From: Acidobacteriota bacterium
Lineage (GTDB): Bacteria > Acidobacteriota > Terriglobia > Terriglobales > Acidobacteriaceae
Reading direction: 5' to 3'
Length of the DNA: 9,385 bases
Assembly: GCA_021793595.1 (NCBI GenBank)
Contig: JAJYSL010000170.1
Location: 1 to 9,385, forward strand
The translations under genes and the position numbers were made by a program. This document shows, one piece after another, positions 1 to 6,478 of this stretch; positions within the stretch are counted from its first letter, which is position 1; each line of letters opens with the position of its first letter. The notes below the pieces were generated by a model. The model saw only the letters and a list, made by a program, of their open reading frames with translations, had not been told where the DNA came from and made no database searches.

Positions 1-162
1 CTTTTTACCCACGGCTCCACCCTGGTCAAGCACGACATGCAGCCCGGGGAATCGATGCAATGGGTCATGGCGATCGACAAGCCTGACGTCACTCCGGGGA
101 TGTACCAATTCCGGTTTCCAGACAACGCTGGCAACATGGTCCGCGCTATCGCCATTTTCTAG
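1..162 (+). CDS. C-terminal fragment of an unrecognised protein (5' end outside window)
   Basis: An open frame runs from the first base to a TAG at 160-162 and encodes 53 residues ending in NMVRAIAIF. The fragment alternates short hydrophobic stretches with polar turns (PGESMQW, PGMYQFRFPDNAGN), which suggests a beta-rich domain end; I do not recognise the family. Its stop codon overlaps the AGGAGG ribosome binding site of the next gene, so the two are almost certainly cotranscribed. Because the next genes belong to a coupling-ATPase operon, this may be another component of the same transfer or secretion module, but that is inference from position only. Confidence 0.65.
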   Translation, partial: LFTHGSTLVKHDMQPGESMQWVMAIDKPDVTPGMYQFRFPDNAGNMVRAIAIF

Positions 163-173
163 GAGGTAACAAC

Positions 174-542
174 ATGTCCGACTTGATCCCCAGCGTTAGC
201 GGCTCAGAGTTTCCCGGCGAGGGAAAACAAACGATTATCGAGGCTGCTTCGATCCCCAGCGGTAGCGATCCGGGGTCCCCCGGCGACGAACGACAACATG
301 ATGAGCAAATCGACTTTATCGACCGGAAACAGGGCGTCGAAATCCTTGAACGGTGCTTCAAGGAAAGACCTGCCGGAGGCCTGAAAGAGCGGCTGGTTTG
401 GGCCATCCACGACCCGATGTGCCCGGACGTCAAGAGTAAGGAGAGACCCCTCGCCGCAATCCACCCGTTGTTTCTAGCCGCTGTGATTTTTGTGGCGGCG
501 GCAATCGTAGTGTTTGCATATTTCCATCTGAAAAGGGTTTGA
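174..542 (+). CDS. Small tail-anchored membrane protein of unknown function
   Basis: This encodes 122 residues. The ATG at 174 follows AGGAGGT (161-167) with 6-nt spacing, and that site overlaps the stop of the upstream gene. The first ~90 residues are hydrophilic and charged; one hydrophobic helix spans about residues 95-117 and is followed by HLKRV, so the protein is probably tail-anchored with its bulk in the cytoplasm. The start of the protein carries an internal duplication: IPSVSGSEFPGEGKQ (from about residue 5) resembles IPSGSDPGSPGDERQ (from about residue 27). I do not recognise the family. Its place directly before a VirD4-like ATPase, in the same orientation, suggests a membrane accessory of that machine; this is inference. 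A minus-strand ORF over the same bases is a shadow. Confidence 0.7.
   Translation: MSDLIPSVSGSEFPGEGKQTIIEAASIPSGSDPGSPGDERQHDEQIDFIDRKQGVEILERCFKERPAGGLKERLVWAIHDPMCPDVKSKERPLAAIHPLFLAAVIFVAAAIVVFAYFHLKRV
185..288 (+). repeat. In-frame tandem duplication with 66-nt period
   Basis: GATCCCCAGCG occurs at 185 and again at 251. Similarity continues through GTAGCG-like and TCCCGGCGA-like blocks for about 37 nt in each copy. The period is 66 nt, exactly 22 codons, so the repeat stays in frame and appears as a repeated acidic, Pro/Gly/Ser-rich stretch at the N terminus of the 122-residue protein. Copies have diverged, so the duplication is not recent. Confidence 0.6.
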
Positions 543-547
543 TTTAA

Positions 548-617
548 GGCTTCAAAGTTTCGCGGTAAGCGAAAACGTTTGATGTTAGGTTTCAAAGTTT
601 CTCGGCAAGAGAAAACG
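548..617 (+). repeat. Two tandem hairpin units upstream of the coupling ATPase
   Basis: Two related 30-nt units at 548-577 and 588-617 repeat with a 40-nt period and differ at four positions. Each folds as TTTCGC-GGTAA-GCGAAA (558-574) or TTTCTC-GGCAA-GAGAAA (598-614), a 6-bp stem with a five-base GGYAA loop, plus an outer G-C pair across a bulged A. Two of the four differences form a compensatory pair (G562-C570 becomes T602-A610) and a third falls in the loop, so the stem has been kept while the sequence changed. The units fill the 101-nt gap before the GTG start at 644 and may act as an RNA element in the leader or as paired protein-binding sites. Confidence 0.65.
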
Positions 618-643
618 AGAAAGCAAACAAACGGAGGCAATTC

Positions 644-2404
644 GTGGCGGATGATCCAAAGCAATCGGCAGTGGAGCAGGAAGCGCTCCTCTTTGGAGCG
701 TTTCTTTTTTTGGCCTTGGTCGGCGTTCTCGTATGGTTCGTGCATGACCGGTTGTACGTTACCGCCCGGGAAGTGACCGAAGCGACGATCTATGGCGTGT
801 TGGCCATGCTCTACATCTTCCAGATCGTCCGTTATCGCTTGCACCGCAAGGAACGGTTGGCGGACATCTGGCCCAAACCCCGCATCCGCGTATCCCTGCA
901 AGACGAAGAGAAATATCTTCAGGAGGCCGCCGGCCAGGACTCCGTCTTGCTTGGCTACGACGAGCTGGGAAAGCCGTTCTATTGGAAGAACGAAATCCGA
1001 AGTATGCAAAGCACGGCCATCGGGTCGACTGGGTCCGGCAAAACCGAACTGCTGAAAGGGATCTTCCAGCAGGACGTGGCCCGCGGCGGCCCGGTGATCT
1101 TCATCGACGGCAAAGGGGAGAAGAAGGTCGTCGACCAGCTCCTCGCCTACATCGATTCCATCGGCCGCATGGACGACGTCCGGGTGCTCGATCCCACGCA
1201 CTCTGAAACGTCGGTCAGCTACAATCCGTTCTCCGCGCCGTCAGACCGGATCGACCAGCACGTCTCCTTCGTCTTCGATTCGTTCAACCGGGGCAAGTCC
1301 TCCGACTCGTTTTTCGATGAACACCAGCGCACATACCTGGAAAACATCGCGCGGGTCTTGTATCACACGGGGCAGCGCTTCAATTTCTACGATGTCCTGG
1401 TCGCCGCGTACGACGTGAATGTCCTCCAGCGCCTCATGCAGATGGCGCGGAACCGAGTGCGGCGCCCAGGAATCGCGACCAAACAGCAGGTCCTTACCCT
1501 CGAAATGAGCATTTTCAACCTGCTCAACACCTTCAACGAGCCGGACAGGATTTCCAAGATCCAAGGTCTGATCAACAACATGATGAGTTTCATGGGCGAA
1601 GACCTCGCCCTCATCACAGGGCCTTACGACAATCTCCTCTCGCTTGACGACGTGATCGACAAAAACCTCATCCTGATTGTTTCGCTGAATACGAACGTGG
1701 AGTCGAAGTCGACCATCGCCCTGGGAAGAATCCTGCTGCAAAATCTGCAGCTCATGATTGGCAAGCGCTATGCCGGGTACACCTCGGGGCAGGTCTATCC
1801 GTTTGTGAGCGTCTTCATGGATGAGTTCGCGCCCTTCGCCTATGCCAATTTCGCAACCATCATCAACCAGGCCCGCGGCGCCAATGTCGGGTTCCTCACC
1901 TCGATGCAGAACCTGCCGCAATTGGCGGAAGTGAGCCAGTCGTTCCAGGACAACGTAGGCAGCTCCGCCAACACCAAATTCATTCTCCGGACTTCGGAAG
2001 AAAAGACCGTCCAAAACTTCCTGAATGAATCGGCCAAGTTCACCAAGTTTCGGAAGAGCATGAAAATCGAGACGGGCGGCATGTTCAACGCCGATATCAA
2101 GGTTGGCGATACCGGCACGCAGTCGGAAGTCGTCGATACGCGCGCGCAGGACTTTCACATCAAGACCATGCCGACCGGCCAGATGGAATTCCTGATGAGC
2201 GACCACCAGGCGGGGAAAATCCACCAATTTCTTCATGTCCGCCGCGGCCTCAGCCATTTTACCGATGCACCCCCCGCCAGCCTTTATCCCATTCTCAAGA
2301 CCCCGAAGTGGGAATCGAATGGATTGAATTTGCGGTTTGCCGAGCCCCAATTGGAATCTGCCCGGCAAGACCGCGGACGCAACAAACGCAGAGGAGGAAT
2401 CTAA
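644..2404 (+). CDS. VirD4/TraD-like type IV coupling ATPase
   Basis: This encodes 586 residues, a usual size for coupling proteins. The GTG start at 644 follows GGAGG (633-637) with 6-nt spacing. Two N-terminal membrane helices lie at about residues 15-33 and 44-63. The P-loop ATPase body follows: Walker A GSTGSGKT (127-134), a FIDGKGEK strand (153-160) matching the vIDpKGd element of TraD/TraG proteins, YNPF (193-196), and Walker B VSVFMDEF (388-395). The arginine-rich turn ARGANVGF and SMQNLPQL (410-427) match the family's stretch before the final strands. Coupling proteins sit at the inner membrane and pass relaxase-bound DNA or protein substrates to a type IV secretion channel. The family call rests on these motifs; the substrate is unknown. 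The stop shares one A with the next start (TAATG), indicating translational coupling. A 392-residue antisense ORF is a codon-bias shadow. Confidence 0.88.
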   Translation: MADDPKQSAVEQEALLFGAFLFLALVGVLVWFVHDRLYVTAREVTEATIYGVLAMLYIFQIVRYRLHRKERLADIWPKPRIRVSLQDEEKYLQEAAGQDSVLLGYDELGKPFYWKNEIRSMQSTAIGSTGSGKTELLKGIFQQDVARGGPVIFIDGKGEKKVVDQLLAYIDSIGRMDDVRVLDPTHSETSVSYNPFSAPSDRIDQHVSFVFDSFNRGKSSDSFFDEHQRTYLENIARVLYHTGQRFNFYDVLVAAYDVNVLQRLMQMARNRVRRPGIATKQQVLTLEMSIFNLLNTFNEPDRISKIQGLINNMMSFMGEDLALITGPYDNLLSLDDVIDKNLILIVSLNTNVESKSTIALGRILLQNLQLMIGKRYAGYTSGQVYPFVSVFMDEFAPFAYANFATIINQARGANVGFLTSMQNLPQLAEVSQSFQDNVGSSANTKFILRTSEEKTVQNFLNESAKFTKFRKSMKIETGGMFNADIKVGDTGTQSEVVDTRAQDFHIKTMPTGQMEFLMSDHQAGKIHQFLHVRRGLSHFTDAPPASLYPILKTPKWESNGLNLRFAEPQLESARQDRGRNKRRGGI

Positions 2405-3597
2405 TGCAAACCAAATCAATTCTTACGATGGCCCTCTGTTTCATTTTCCTGGGCGGACCGTTGTGCGCCGTGGCCCAACAAAATACATCCGCCCAAAGTC
2501 CCACGACCGCCCAGAGTCCTACGACTGCCCAAAATTCTACATCTGGAGAAAAAGAGCAGCCTACTCCAGATGACATCCTGAATGCCCAGATCGCCCAGGC
2601 GCGGGCGGAGGAGTATGCCCGCTATCAGCGAACCATCCAGATGGAAGAACAACAAGAGTATGAGCAGCGGCAACGGGCAATGGGGCAATATGGCGCTCCC
2701 GTACAGAATGGGTATGCCCAGGGACAACAGCCGCTCCAAGCTTCTCGAACCAGAACATACTCGGCGTCGAATTACGACCCGGCACGCCAGAATTACGATC
2801 CCGCCGCCGGGCCCAATGCGCAAAAACAATCATGGTCAGGCGCCCTGGATGCCGCAACCGGCCATGTCAATCCATGCAATCACGATTGGGGCGGCCTCCT
2901 CGCGCAGTGGCACATCGCGGTGGCCCAGAAGACCATTGAGAATGCCTATTTTTATGTCTGCTGCGTCGAATCTATGGTTTTGGTCCTTTTAGCGCTCTGG
3001 GTCTCTGAACTCCGTGAACAACGTAGAGTCCGGCTGATCATTGCCGGGGATGTCGTTGCGCAACTTTACAACCAATACGTGAACGCCAGAAATAAAGCCT
3101 ACCAGACCATCCACGCATACAACCGCCTGGTCGAACAAACCGAAGACCGCCTCGATGCGTTAATGAGCAATGACGGTACATCCGAAATTACGCCTCCCGG
3201 TCCATGGACGCCAAACCCAAGTTTGGATATTTCCGGGAACATAATTAAACCTGCGAATACCGGGACGCAGTTTATTCGACGTACAAAGGAATCGACTCCA
3301 GCCGGCAACGATGGGACGACAGATCTAACCGACAAAAACGGTGCGGACGATTCGCTCCCGGAGCAAGAGCCTATTTCATTAGAGCCGACAGATGCCGGAA
3401 CCGTCTCCGAGTCTGCGGACGTTGCAGCGGTTAATACGGATTCCCACAGCGGTATTCAGTCCCCCGACGAAAGTGAAACGATGCGGCGCCAGATTGAAAC
3501 ACTGCAGGCGCGGCTGCAGAACAAAAACCTTCGCATCAACGAACTCGAAGACGCTCTGGCGGTGTCCTCCAACAGGAACAAAATCCCGGAGCTATAA
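2404..3597 (+). CDS. Exported single-span membrane protein with C-terminal coiled coil
   Basis: This encodes 397 residues. The ATG at 2404 is chosen over upstream in-frame ATGs because GGAGG (2393-2397) precedes it by 6 nt, it overlaps the ATPase stop, and it places a clean signal peptide at the N terminus (hydrophobic core about residues 6-22, likely cleavage after AVA near residue 24). Next come three AQSPTT-like hexads (30-47), a Gln/Glu-rich stretch (61-95), a Tyr/Gln-rich low-complexity region with NYDPA twice (123-134), a membrane helix at about 181-201, and a charged segment. A long Thr/Ser/Asp-rich linker and a probable coiled coil (about 356-385) close the protein. Signal peptide plus central helix predicts the N-terminal half in the periplasm and the coiled coil in the cytoplasm. 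No family recognised; probably a partner of the ATPase, from the one-base overlap. Confidence 0.8.
   Translation: MQTKSILTMALCFIFLGGPLCAVAQQNTSAQSPTTAQSPTTAQNSTSGEKEQPTPDDILNAQIAQARAEEYARYQRTIQMEEQQEYEQRQRAMGQYGAPVQNGYAQGQQPLQASRTRTYSASNYDPARQNYDPAAGPNAQKQSWSGALDAATGHVNPCNHDWGGLLAQWHIAVAQKTIENAYFYVCCVESMVLVLLALWVSELREQRRVRLIIAGDVVAQLYNQYVNARNKAYQTIHAYNRLVEQTEDRLDALMSNDGTSEITPPGPWTPNPSLDISGNIIKPANTGTQFIRRTKESTPAGNDGTTDLTDKNGADDSLPEQEPISLEPTDAGTVSESADVAAVNTDSHSGIQSPDESETMRRQIETLQARLQNKNLRINELEDALAVSSNRNKIPEL
2491..2544 (+). repeat. Three 18-nt tandem units (AQSPTT hexads)
   Basis: Three in-frame 18-nt units begin GCCCAAAGTCC, GCCCAGAGTCC and GCCCAAAATTC. They encode AQSPTT, AQSPTT and AQNSTS just after the signal peptide of the 397-residue protein. 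Most differences are synonymous or conservative, so the repeats look maintained. They form a flexible Thr/Ser/Pro linker and could vary in copy number between strains. Confidence 0.7.
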
Positions 3598-4081
3598 GCA
3601 TGATTGTCCAGTGCCTTGGTTTCGGGACAGTTTGGTGGAACAGATTTGCGACGGACGGTCGCACCGGCGAATATTCGCGCCGACGTTCCGCCGTTTTCAA
3701 TACGACCGGCTTTCAGGTCGGCAGCAGATATTTGCGGAATTGGGTCATCAAAGGGTTTGTGCGGCTCAATTGCAATTCGTTTTCGGTCTCTTCGGCGTCC
3801 ATGGATCTTACCGGGCGTCTCTTCGTGTCCTCTGGCATTTATCAATATAGGGACACGAATCGGCTACAGCTCGATCATCCTGTCGGCGGTCAATGCAAAC
3901 CAGATTTTGTCCTGTACGCTTTTCAAAGCCGGATGCACGGCATGATAAATTTTCGCGGCAGATGGAGATCGAATAATGTTCGTTTGATTTCCTTCAGTGC
4001 TAGAAACGGGTTGCAGGAATTCCTGCTATTGATGCCGATTGGCGGTCGTATCGCTACAACATTAGGAATATGGGAGGTAGA
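3598..4081 (+). other. Stop-poor 484-base stretch without a convincing gene
   Basis: All three forward frames stay open from about 3604 to 3850, so no single frame stands out. The longest candidate is ATG 3600 to stop 4160 (186 residues), with GGAG at 3588-3591 eight bases upstream. Its product is rich in Arg, Ser, Phe, Trp and Cys, matches nothing I recognise, and would overlap the well-supported gene starting at 4082 by 79 nt. I therefore do not call it, but it cannot be excluded. The stretch also carries a perfect palindrome GCGAATATTCGC (3667-3678) and a stem CGACC...GGTCG at about 3703-3721. A longer palindrome at 4013-4026 is listed separately. Confidence 0.35.
4013..4026. promoter_or_regulatory. 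14-bp perfect palindrome, candidate operator
   Basis: GCAGGAATTCCTGC is a perfect 14-bp palindrome 55 bases ahead of the ATG at 4082 of a winged-helix type protein. That distance and symmetry fit a dimer-binding operator for autoregulation, or a binding site for a relaxosome accessory protein. The palindrome is seen directly; the role is inferred. Confidence 0.4.
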
Positions 4082-4918
4082 ATGCCAGAAATCAGCCATG
4101 ATGTGGTCCTGCAAGATAACCCTGTCGAGCCAGTACTCACAAAGGGCCGTGCTCGGCTGAATAATAATCAAGATATAGACATTCTTGAGATTGTGCGCGA
4201 TGCGACTTTTATTACAAAGCACCAACTTAAATATTTATGTGAACGTCGTGGAATTGCAAAATCGCGCGGCACGTTCAACTGGCGTTTTAACAGGCTCGTC
4301 TCAACGAAGCTGATCACACCTCTTCCGACTCTGATTTATCCATTCAACAGCCCCGTCTTTACTATCGCGCGAACGGGTCTCTTCGTTCTTGAGAAGTTTG
4401 GCCGTGGGCTGGCCAGCATCACGTCTGAATCTGAGCACCTTGCGAGTTCAAAACAGGCCTACCACTTTCTTGAATTAAATGAAATTATCTTTCAATTTGA
4501 TCGCTGTTTTCAGCTTGACTATGCCATGTGTGACCGCGTTCTTCGCTCCAGAAACTTGTCCTTGTCTACGCCATTGGCGAAGGATTATGATGCCCTTCTC
4601 AAAATCAACCGCTCAACAATAAACAAAGAGCCCTTGAACGTGGGAGTCGAATTCGAAGTAAACGTGAAATCGAGCGAGCGGTACAAAGATGTCTCGGCTT
4701 CCCTGAGTGCTGAACGATTTGTTCGTTTGGTTGTGTATTTGTGTGGATCGGTGGACGTAGTAAACCTACTCACCGAAAAGATCACTTCACGATCTGCCCA
4801 TATTTGCTTTGGGACATCGTCCGATTTTCTAAGGGATGGAAATCAAACTGCCGTGATATTTATTCAGAAAGGCGAGAAACATACTGTGGGGCTTCAAAGG
4901 CTAATTGAGCTTGCATAA
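4082..4918 (+). CDS. Replication-relaxation (MobC-like) family protein
   Basis: This encodes 278 residues. An in-frame ATG at 4070 exists, but GGGAGG (4072-4077) lies just before the ATG at 4082, which is therefore preferred although the spacing is a short 4 nt. Residues ~30-110 fit a winged-helix DNA-binding unit: ILEIVRDATFITKHQLKYL, RFNRLVSTKLI, then PVFTIARTGLFVLEKFG. The C-terminal half has DYDALLKI (168-175), then VEFEVNVKSSERY (189-201) and a hydrophobic strand. This order, HTH first and then an acidic E-x-E...K segment, is what I know of the replication-relaxation family (Pfam Replic_Relax), found on plasmids and integrative elements. The D...ExE...K spacing also resembles a nuclease-like fold, but catalysis is speculation. 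The gene is visibly AT-richer than the ATPase operon, which hints at a different origin. No match was searched. Confidence 0.7.
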   Translation: MPEISHDVVLQDNPVEPVLTKGRARLNNNQDIDILEIVRDATFITKHQLKYLCERRGIAKSRGTFNWRFNRLVSTKLITPLPTLIYPFNSPVFTIARTGLFVLEKFGRGLASITSESEHLASSKQAYHFLELNEIIFQFDRCFQLDYAMCDRVLRSRNLSLSTPLAKDYDALLKINRSTINKEPLNVGVEFEVNVKSSERYKDVSASLSAERFVRLVVYLCGSVDVVNLLTEKITSRSAHICFGTSSDFLRDGNQTAVIFIQKGEKHTVGLQRLIELA

Positions 4919-5080
4919 TACACCGCGCAGTAAGGCATCGTTGCCAGATGAGTCATGCCATCACATCTGAAGGCCAGTCCTTTTCTCTAGTCTGATAATT
5001 CATCCGAATTTTCTTATTGCTTGTTTGCTATGTGTGGGAGAGATAGTCAGACCCTAACCGTCCCTTAGTTTCTAAACGAC
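4919..5080. other. Short gene-free stretch after the replication-relaxation gene
   Basis: I see no ORF with a ribosome binding site and no clear intrinsic terminator here. GGCA-TCGT-TGCC (about 4933-4944) is a weak 4-bp hairpin without a following T run. Confidence 0.4.
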
Positions 5081-5160
5081 CACCGGCTGAAAGCCGGTGG
5101 GTTGGATTGCGACTGAAAGTCGCGGGTTGCGGCTGAAGCCGACCGAAGCGCTTCGCGCTT
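5081..5160. repeat. Cluster of four REP-like hairpins
   Basis: Consecutive inverted repeats share similar loops. CACCGGCT-GAA-AGCCGGTG (5081-5099) has an 8-bp stem and GCGACT-GAA-AGTCGC (5109-5123) has 6 bp. CGGC-TGAA-GCCG (5130-5141) has 4 bp with flanking GGT/ACC that can extend it. AAGCG-CTTCG-CGCTT (5146-5160) completes the cluster. The first two share the CTGAAAG centre while their stems differ by paired changes, as expected for repeats selected as hairpins. Such arrays lie between genes in many bacteria (REP/BIME-type). No RAYT transposase is in the window. Confidence 0.7.
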
Positions 5161-5261
5161 GGCTCCCTCCGTCGCATCAATTGCTGCTGCTCCGTTTGAA
5201 ATTTCATGCGCTGTTGATTTTTCAACGTCAGCATCGCAAAAAAGAAATGATGCTGAAAGCT

Positions 5262-5285
5262 CACCGGCTGAAAGCCGGTGGGTTT
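5262..5285. repeat. Second copy of the CACCGGCT-GAA-AGCCGGTG hairpin
   Basis: The 23-nt unit at 5081-5103 is repeated exactly from 5262, including the trailing GGTT. It runs into GGTTTAAACC (5281-5290), a 10-bp palindrome. Identity of this copy with the first, while the sequence around it differs, argues for a dispersed element that moves or is copied as a unit. Confidence 0.75.
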
Positions 5286-5637
5286 AAACCTGGAAGCTGG
5301 AACTAAATCGTCGTCCTATAGCCAGTACCTAGACTCTGGCTGAATATTGTATTCGCCGTTGTCCGAGCATGAGTCTAACCGCACCTTAGCCACCCCAAGG
5401 TGGAAGCGCTTGCGTATCAGATACTTCCAGCTAACTACCCCTTAAAATACCATGTTTTGCCTCCTCAATTTCTCCGTACCGCTGTGGTTCTCGATTGAGC
5501 TTGCATTCTCGAAATCCTCGTGATGCGGTCTGTCTCAATTGAGCCAGCTTCATTGCCGCTGCGAACCGGGGATATGAGTGATTTCTCCGGTTATTTAAGC
5601 AGTACTATTAGCGAAACCATCGCCCAGGAGAAACATC
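5286..5637. other. Gene-free stretch of about 350 bases before the PspC-domain gene
   Basis: No ORF with a ribosome binding site is visible on either strand. Small inverted repeats are present: AGCCAG...CTGGCT (5320-5341, 10-base loop), CCACC-CCAA-GGTGG near 5390, and CTCAATTGAG (10-bp palindrome, near 5534). None is followed by a T run. I could not place a convincing promoter for the gene at 5638 by eye. Confidence 0.4.
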
Positions 5638-5853
5638 ATGTCTGACAAGAATTCTCAATTGAAGCCGATGTACCGGCCGCGCGCCCAACGCATGATTGGC
5701 GGTGTGTGTGCCGCCATTGCAATTCGTCGAGGTTGGAGCGCGACAGCCATGCGGATTCTTTTCTCGATCTTTGGAATTGTATTGTTCCCAATCCCAGAGA
5801 TCGTTTATTTCGTTGCCAAGTGGATCATCCCGGAAGAAGACGATCCGAGATAA
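5638..5853 (+). CDS. Small PspC-domain membrane protein
   Basis: This encodes 71 residues. The ATG at 5638 follows AGGAG (5626-5630) with 7-nt spacing. After a short polar start, residues ~12-67 fit the PspC domain: an Arg-rich entry, GGVCAAIA (21-28), RRGWSATAMRILFSIFG with the conserved W...R turn, a first hydrophobic segment (about 39-51), PIPEIVYFVAKWIIPEEDD, and an acidic tail. PspC proteins sit in the inner membrane; in the phage-shock response PspC senses envelope stress with PspB and PspA. Stand-alone small PspC-domain proteins are common and often lack that partner set. None of the other psp genes is in this window, so the stress role is known for the family but not shown here. Confidence 0.85.
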   Translation: MSDKNSQLKPMYRPRAQRMIGGVCAAIAIRRGWSATAMRILFSIFGIVLFPIPEIVYFVAKWIIPEEDDPR

Positions 5854-6043
5854 AGAAATCTTCTGTGGCAACGGGCCTCAGCTATCGCACATTTCCGGCA
5901 CATTCATTTCTTTCCCTTCATCTGGATCCCGGCACCACCTGCCAGGGAATTGCACGCCTGTGTCCATCGAAAATGATCGGGATGAGCATTGAGGAGGGGG
6001 GCGCGCCACAATTACATCGCTACAAGGCACAAGGAGAGACTAT

Positions 6044-6235
6044 ATGCGAATTCAAGACATCCGTCGCAGACGGCAAGAATTACAGGCCCTGCTTTTCAAG
6101 TTGCTGGAGCCGCGCTCTTCCATTGGGACCAATATCGTTCGGGAGCTTTCCACGCTCGCCGACGAGGAAGACCGGATATTGGACCACTGGCACGTTACTT
6201 CCACCGTAGTCAACCAACAAGGCGCGCAACATTAG
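6044..6235 (+). CDS. Orphan small protein, 63 residues
   Basis: The ATG at 6044 follows AAGGAGAG (6031-6038), an excellent site. The product begins MRIQDIRRRRQELQALLFKL and continues as a Glu/Leu/Arg-rich, probably helical soluble protein with no signal or membrane segment. It ends with TAG at 6233-6235. I recognise no family. Two other frames stay open over the same bases, but their products are Cys/Pro/Ser-rich and less protein-like, and they lack a ribosome binding site. It stands alone, about 190 bases after the PspC-domain gene, in a string of small same-strand genes. Confidence 0.55.
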   Translation: MRIQDIRRRRQELQALLFKLLEPRSSIGTNIVRELSTLADEEDRILDHWHVTSTVVNQQGAQH

Positions 6236-6265
6236 CGCCGCACTTCCGAAAGAGAGGGAATCAAT

Positions 6266-6478
6266 ATGGACCGCATTGCAACAGTAAAGACGCTCGATAC
6301 AGCCTGGCATCTGATTGATTTCCTCTGCAAGGAACTCAAGGGCTGTAAATTCTAGGTGGAAATGCCACAGCGCGATTGTTTTGAGGTGTGGCCGGCGCAC
6401 GGCTTTCCTTTACATCCACAAGAACGGCAATTGGCACATATGAAGTTAATTGCTTTCCGGCAGTTGGCTGCCGCATGA
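6266..6478 (+). pseudogene. Small gene interrupted by an in-frame TAG, with coding-like sequence beyond it
   Basis: ATG 6266, behind an AGGGA-type site (6255-6259), opens 29 codons (MDRIATVKTLDTAWHLIDFL...CKF) and stops at TAG 6353-6355. Beyond the TAG two frames remain plausible. The same frame continues VEMPQRDCFEVW... to TGA 6476-6478. The +1 frame continues RWKCHSAIVLRCGRRTAF, LYIHKNGNWHI and stops at TGA 6441-6443. The second reads more like a folded domain end. The simplest reading is a gene broken by a nonsense or one-base change near 6350; alternatives are a genuine 29-residue peptide, readthrough or frameshifting. A base-calling error would give the same picture. Family not recognised. 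Confidence 0.4.

Noticed and set aside
1241..2419. 392-codon minus-strand ORF opposite the coupling ATPase, and a 351-codon one at 146-1201
   Set aside because: Both lie antisense to genes with clear motifs and ribosome sites; long antisense frames are common opposite genes with GC-rich third positions.
3456..3845. 129-codon minus-strand ORF across the stop-poor region
   Set aside because: Overlaps the end of the coiled-coil gene antisense; lacks a start signal and looks like general stop depletion.
3392..3850. 152-codon + strand ORF overlapping the coiled-coil gene
   Set aside because: Out of frame with a well-supported gene for its first half, and no ribosome binding site at the start.
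5081..5285. Possible CRISPR array from repeated hairpins
   Set aside because: Only one unit recurs exactly, spacing is irregular, and no cas genes are present.
5097..5306. 69-codon + strand ORF within the hairpin array
   Set aside because: Made of the REP-like repeats themselves; no ribosome site.
5706..6209. 167-codon + strand ORF overlapping the PspC and 63-residue genes
   Set aside because: No start signal, Cys/Ser/Pro-rich product, and out of frame with both supported genes.
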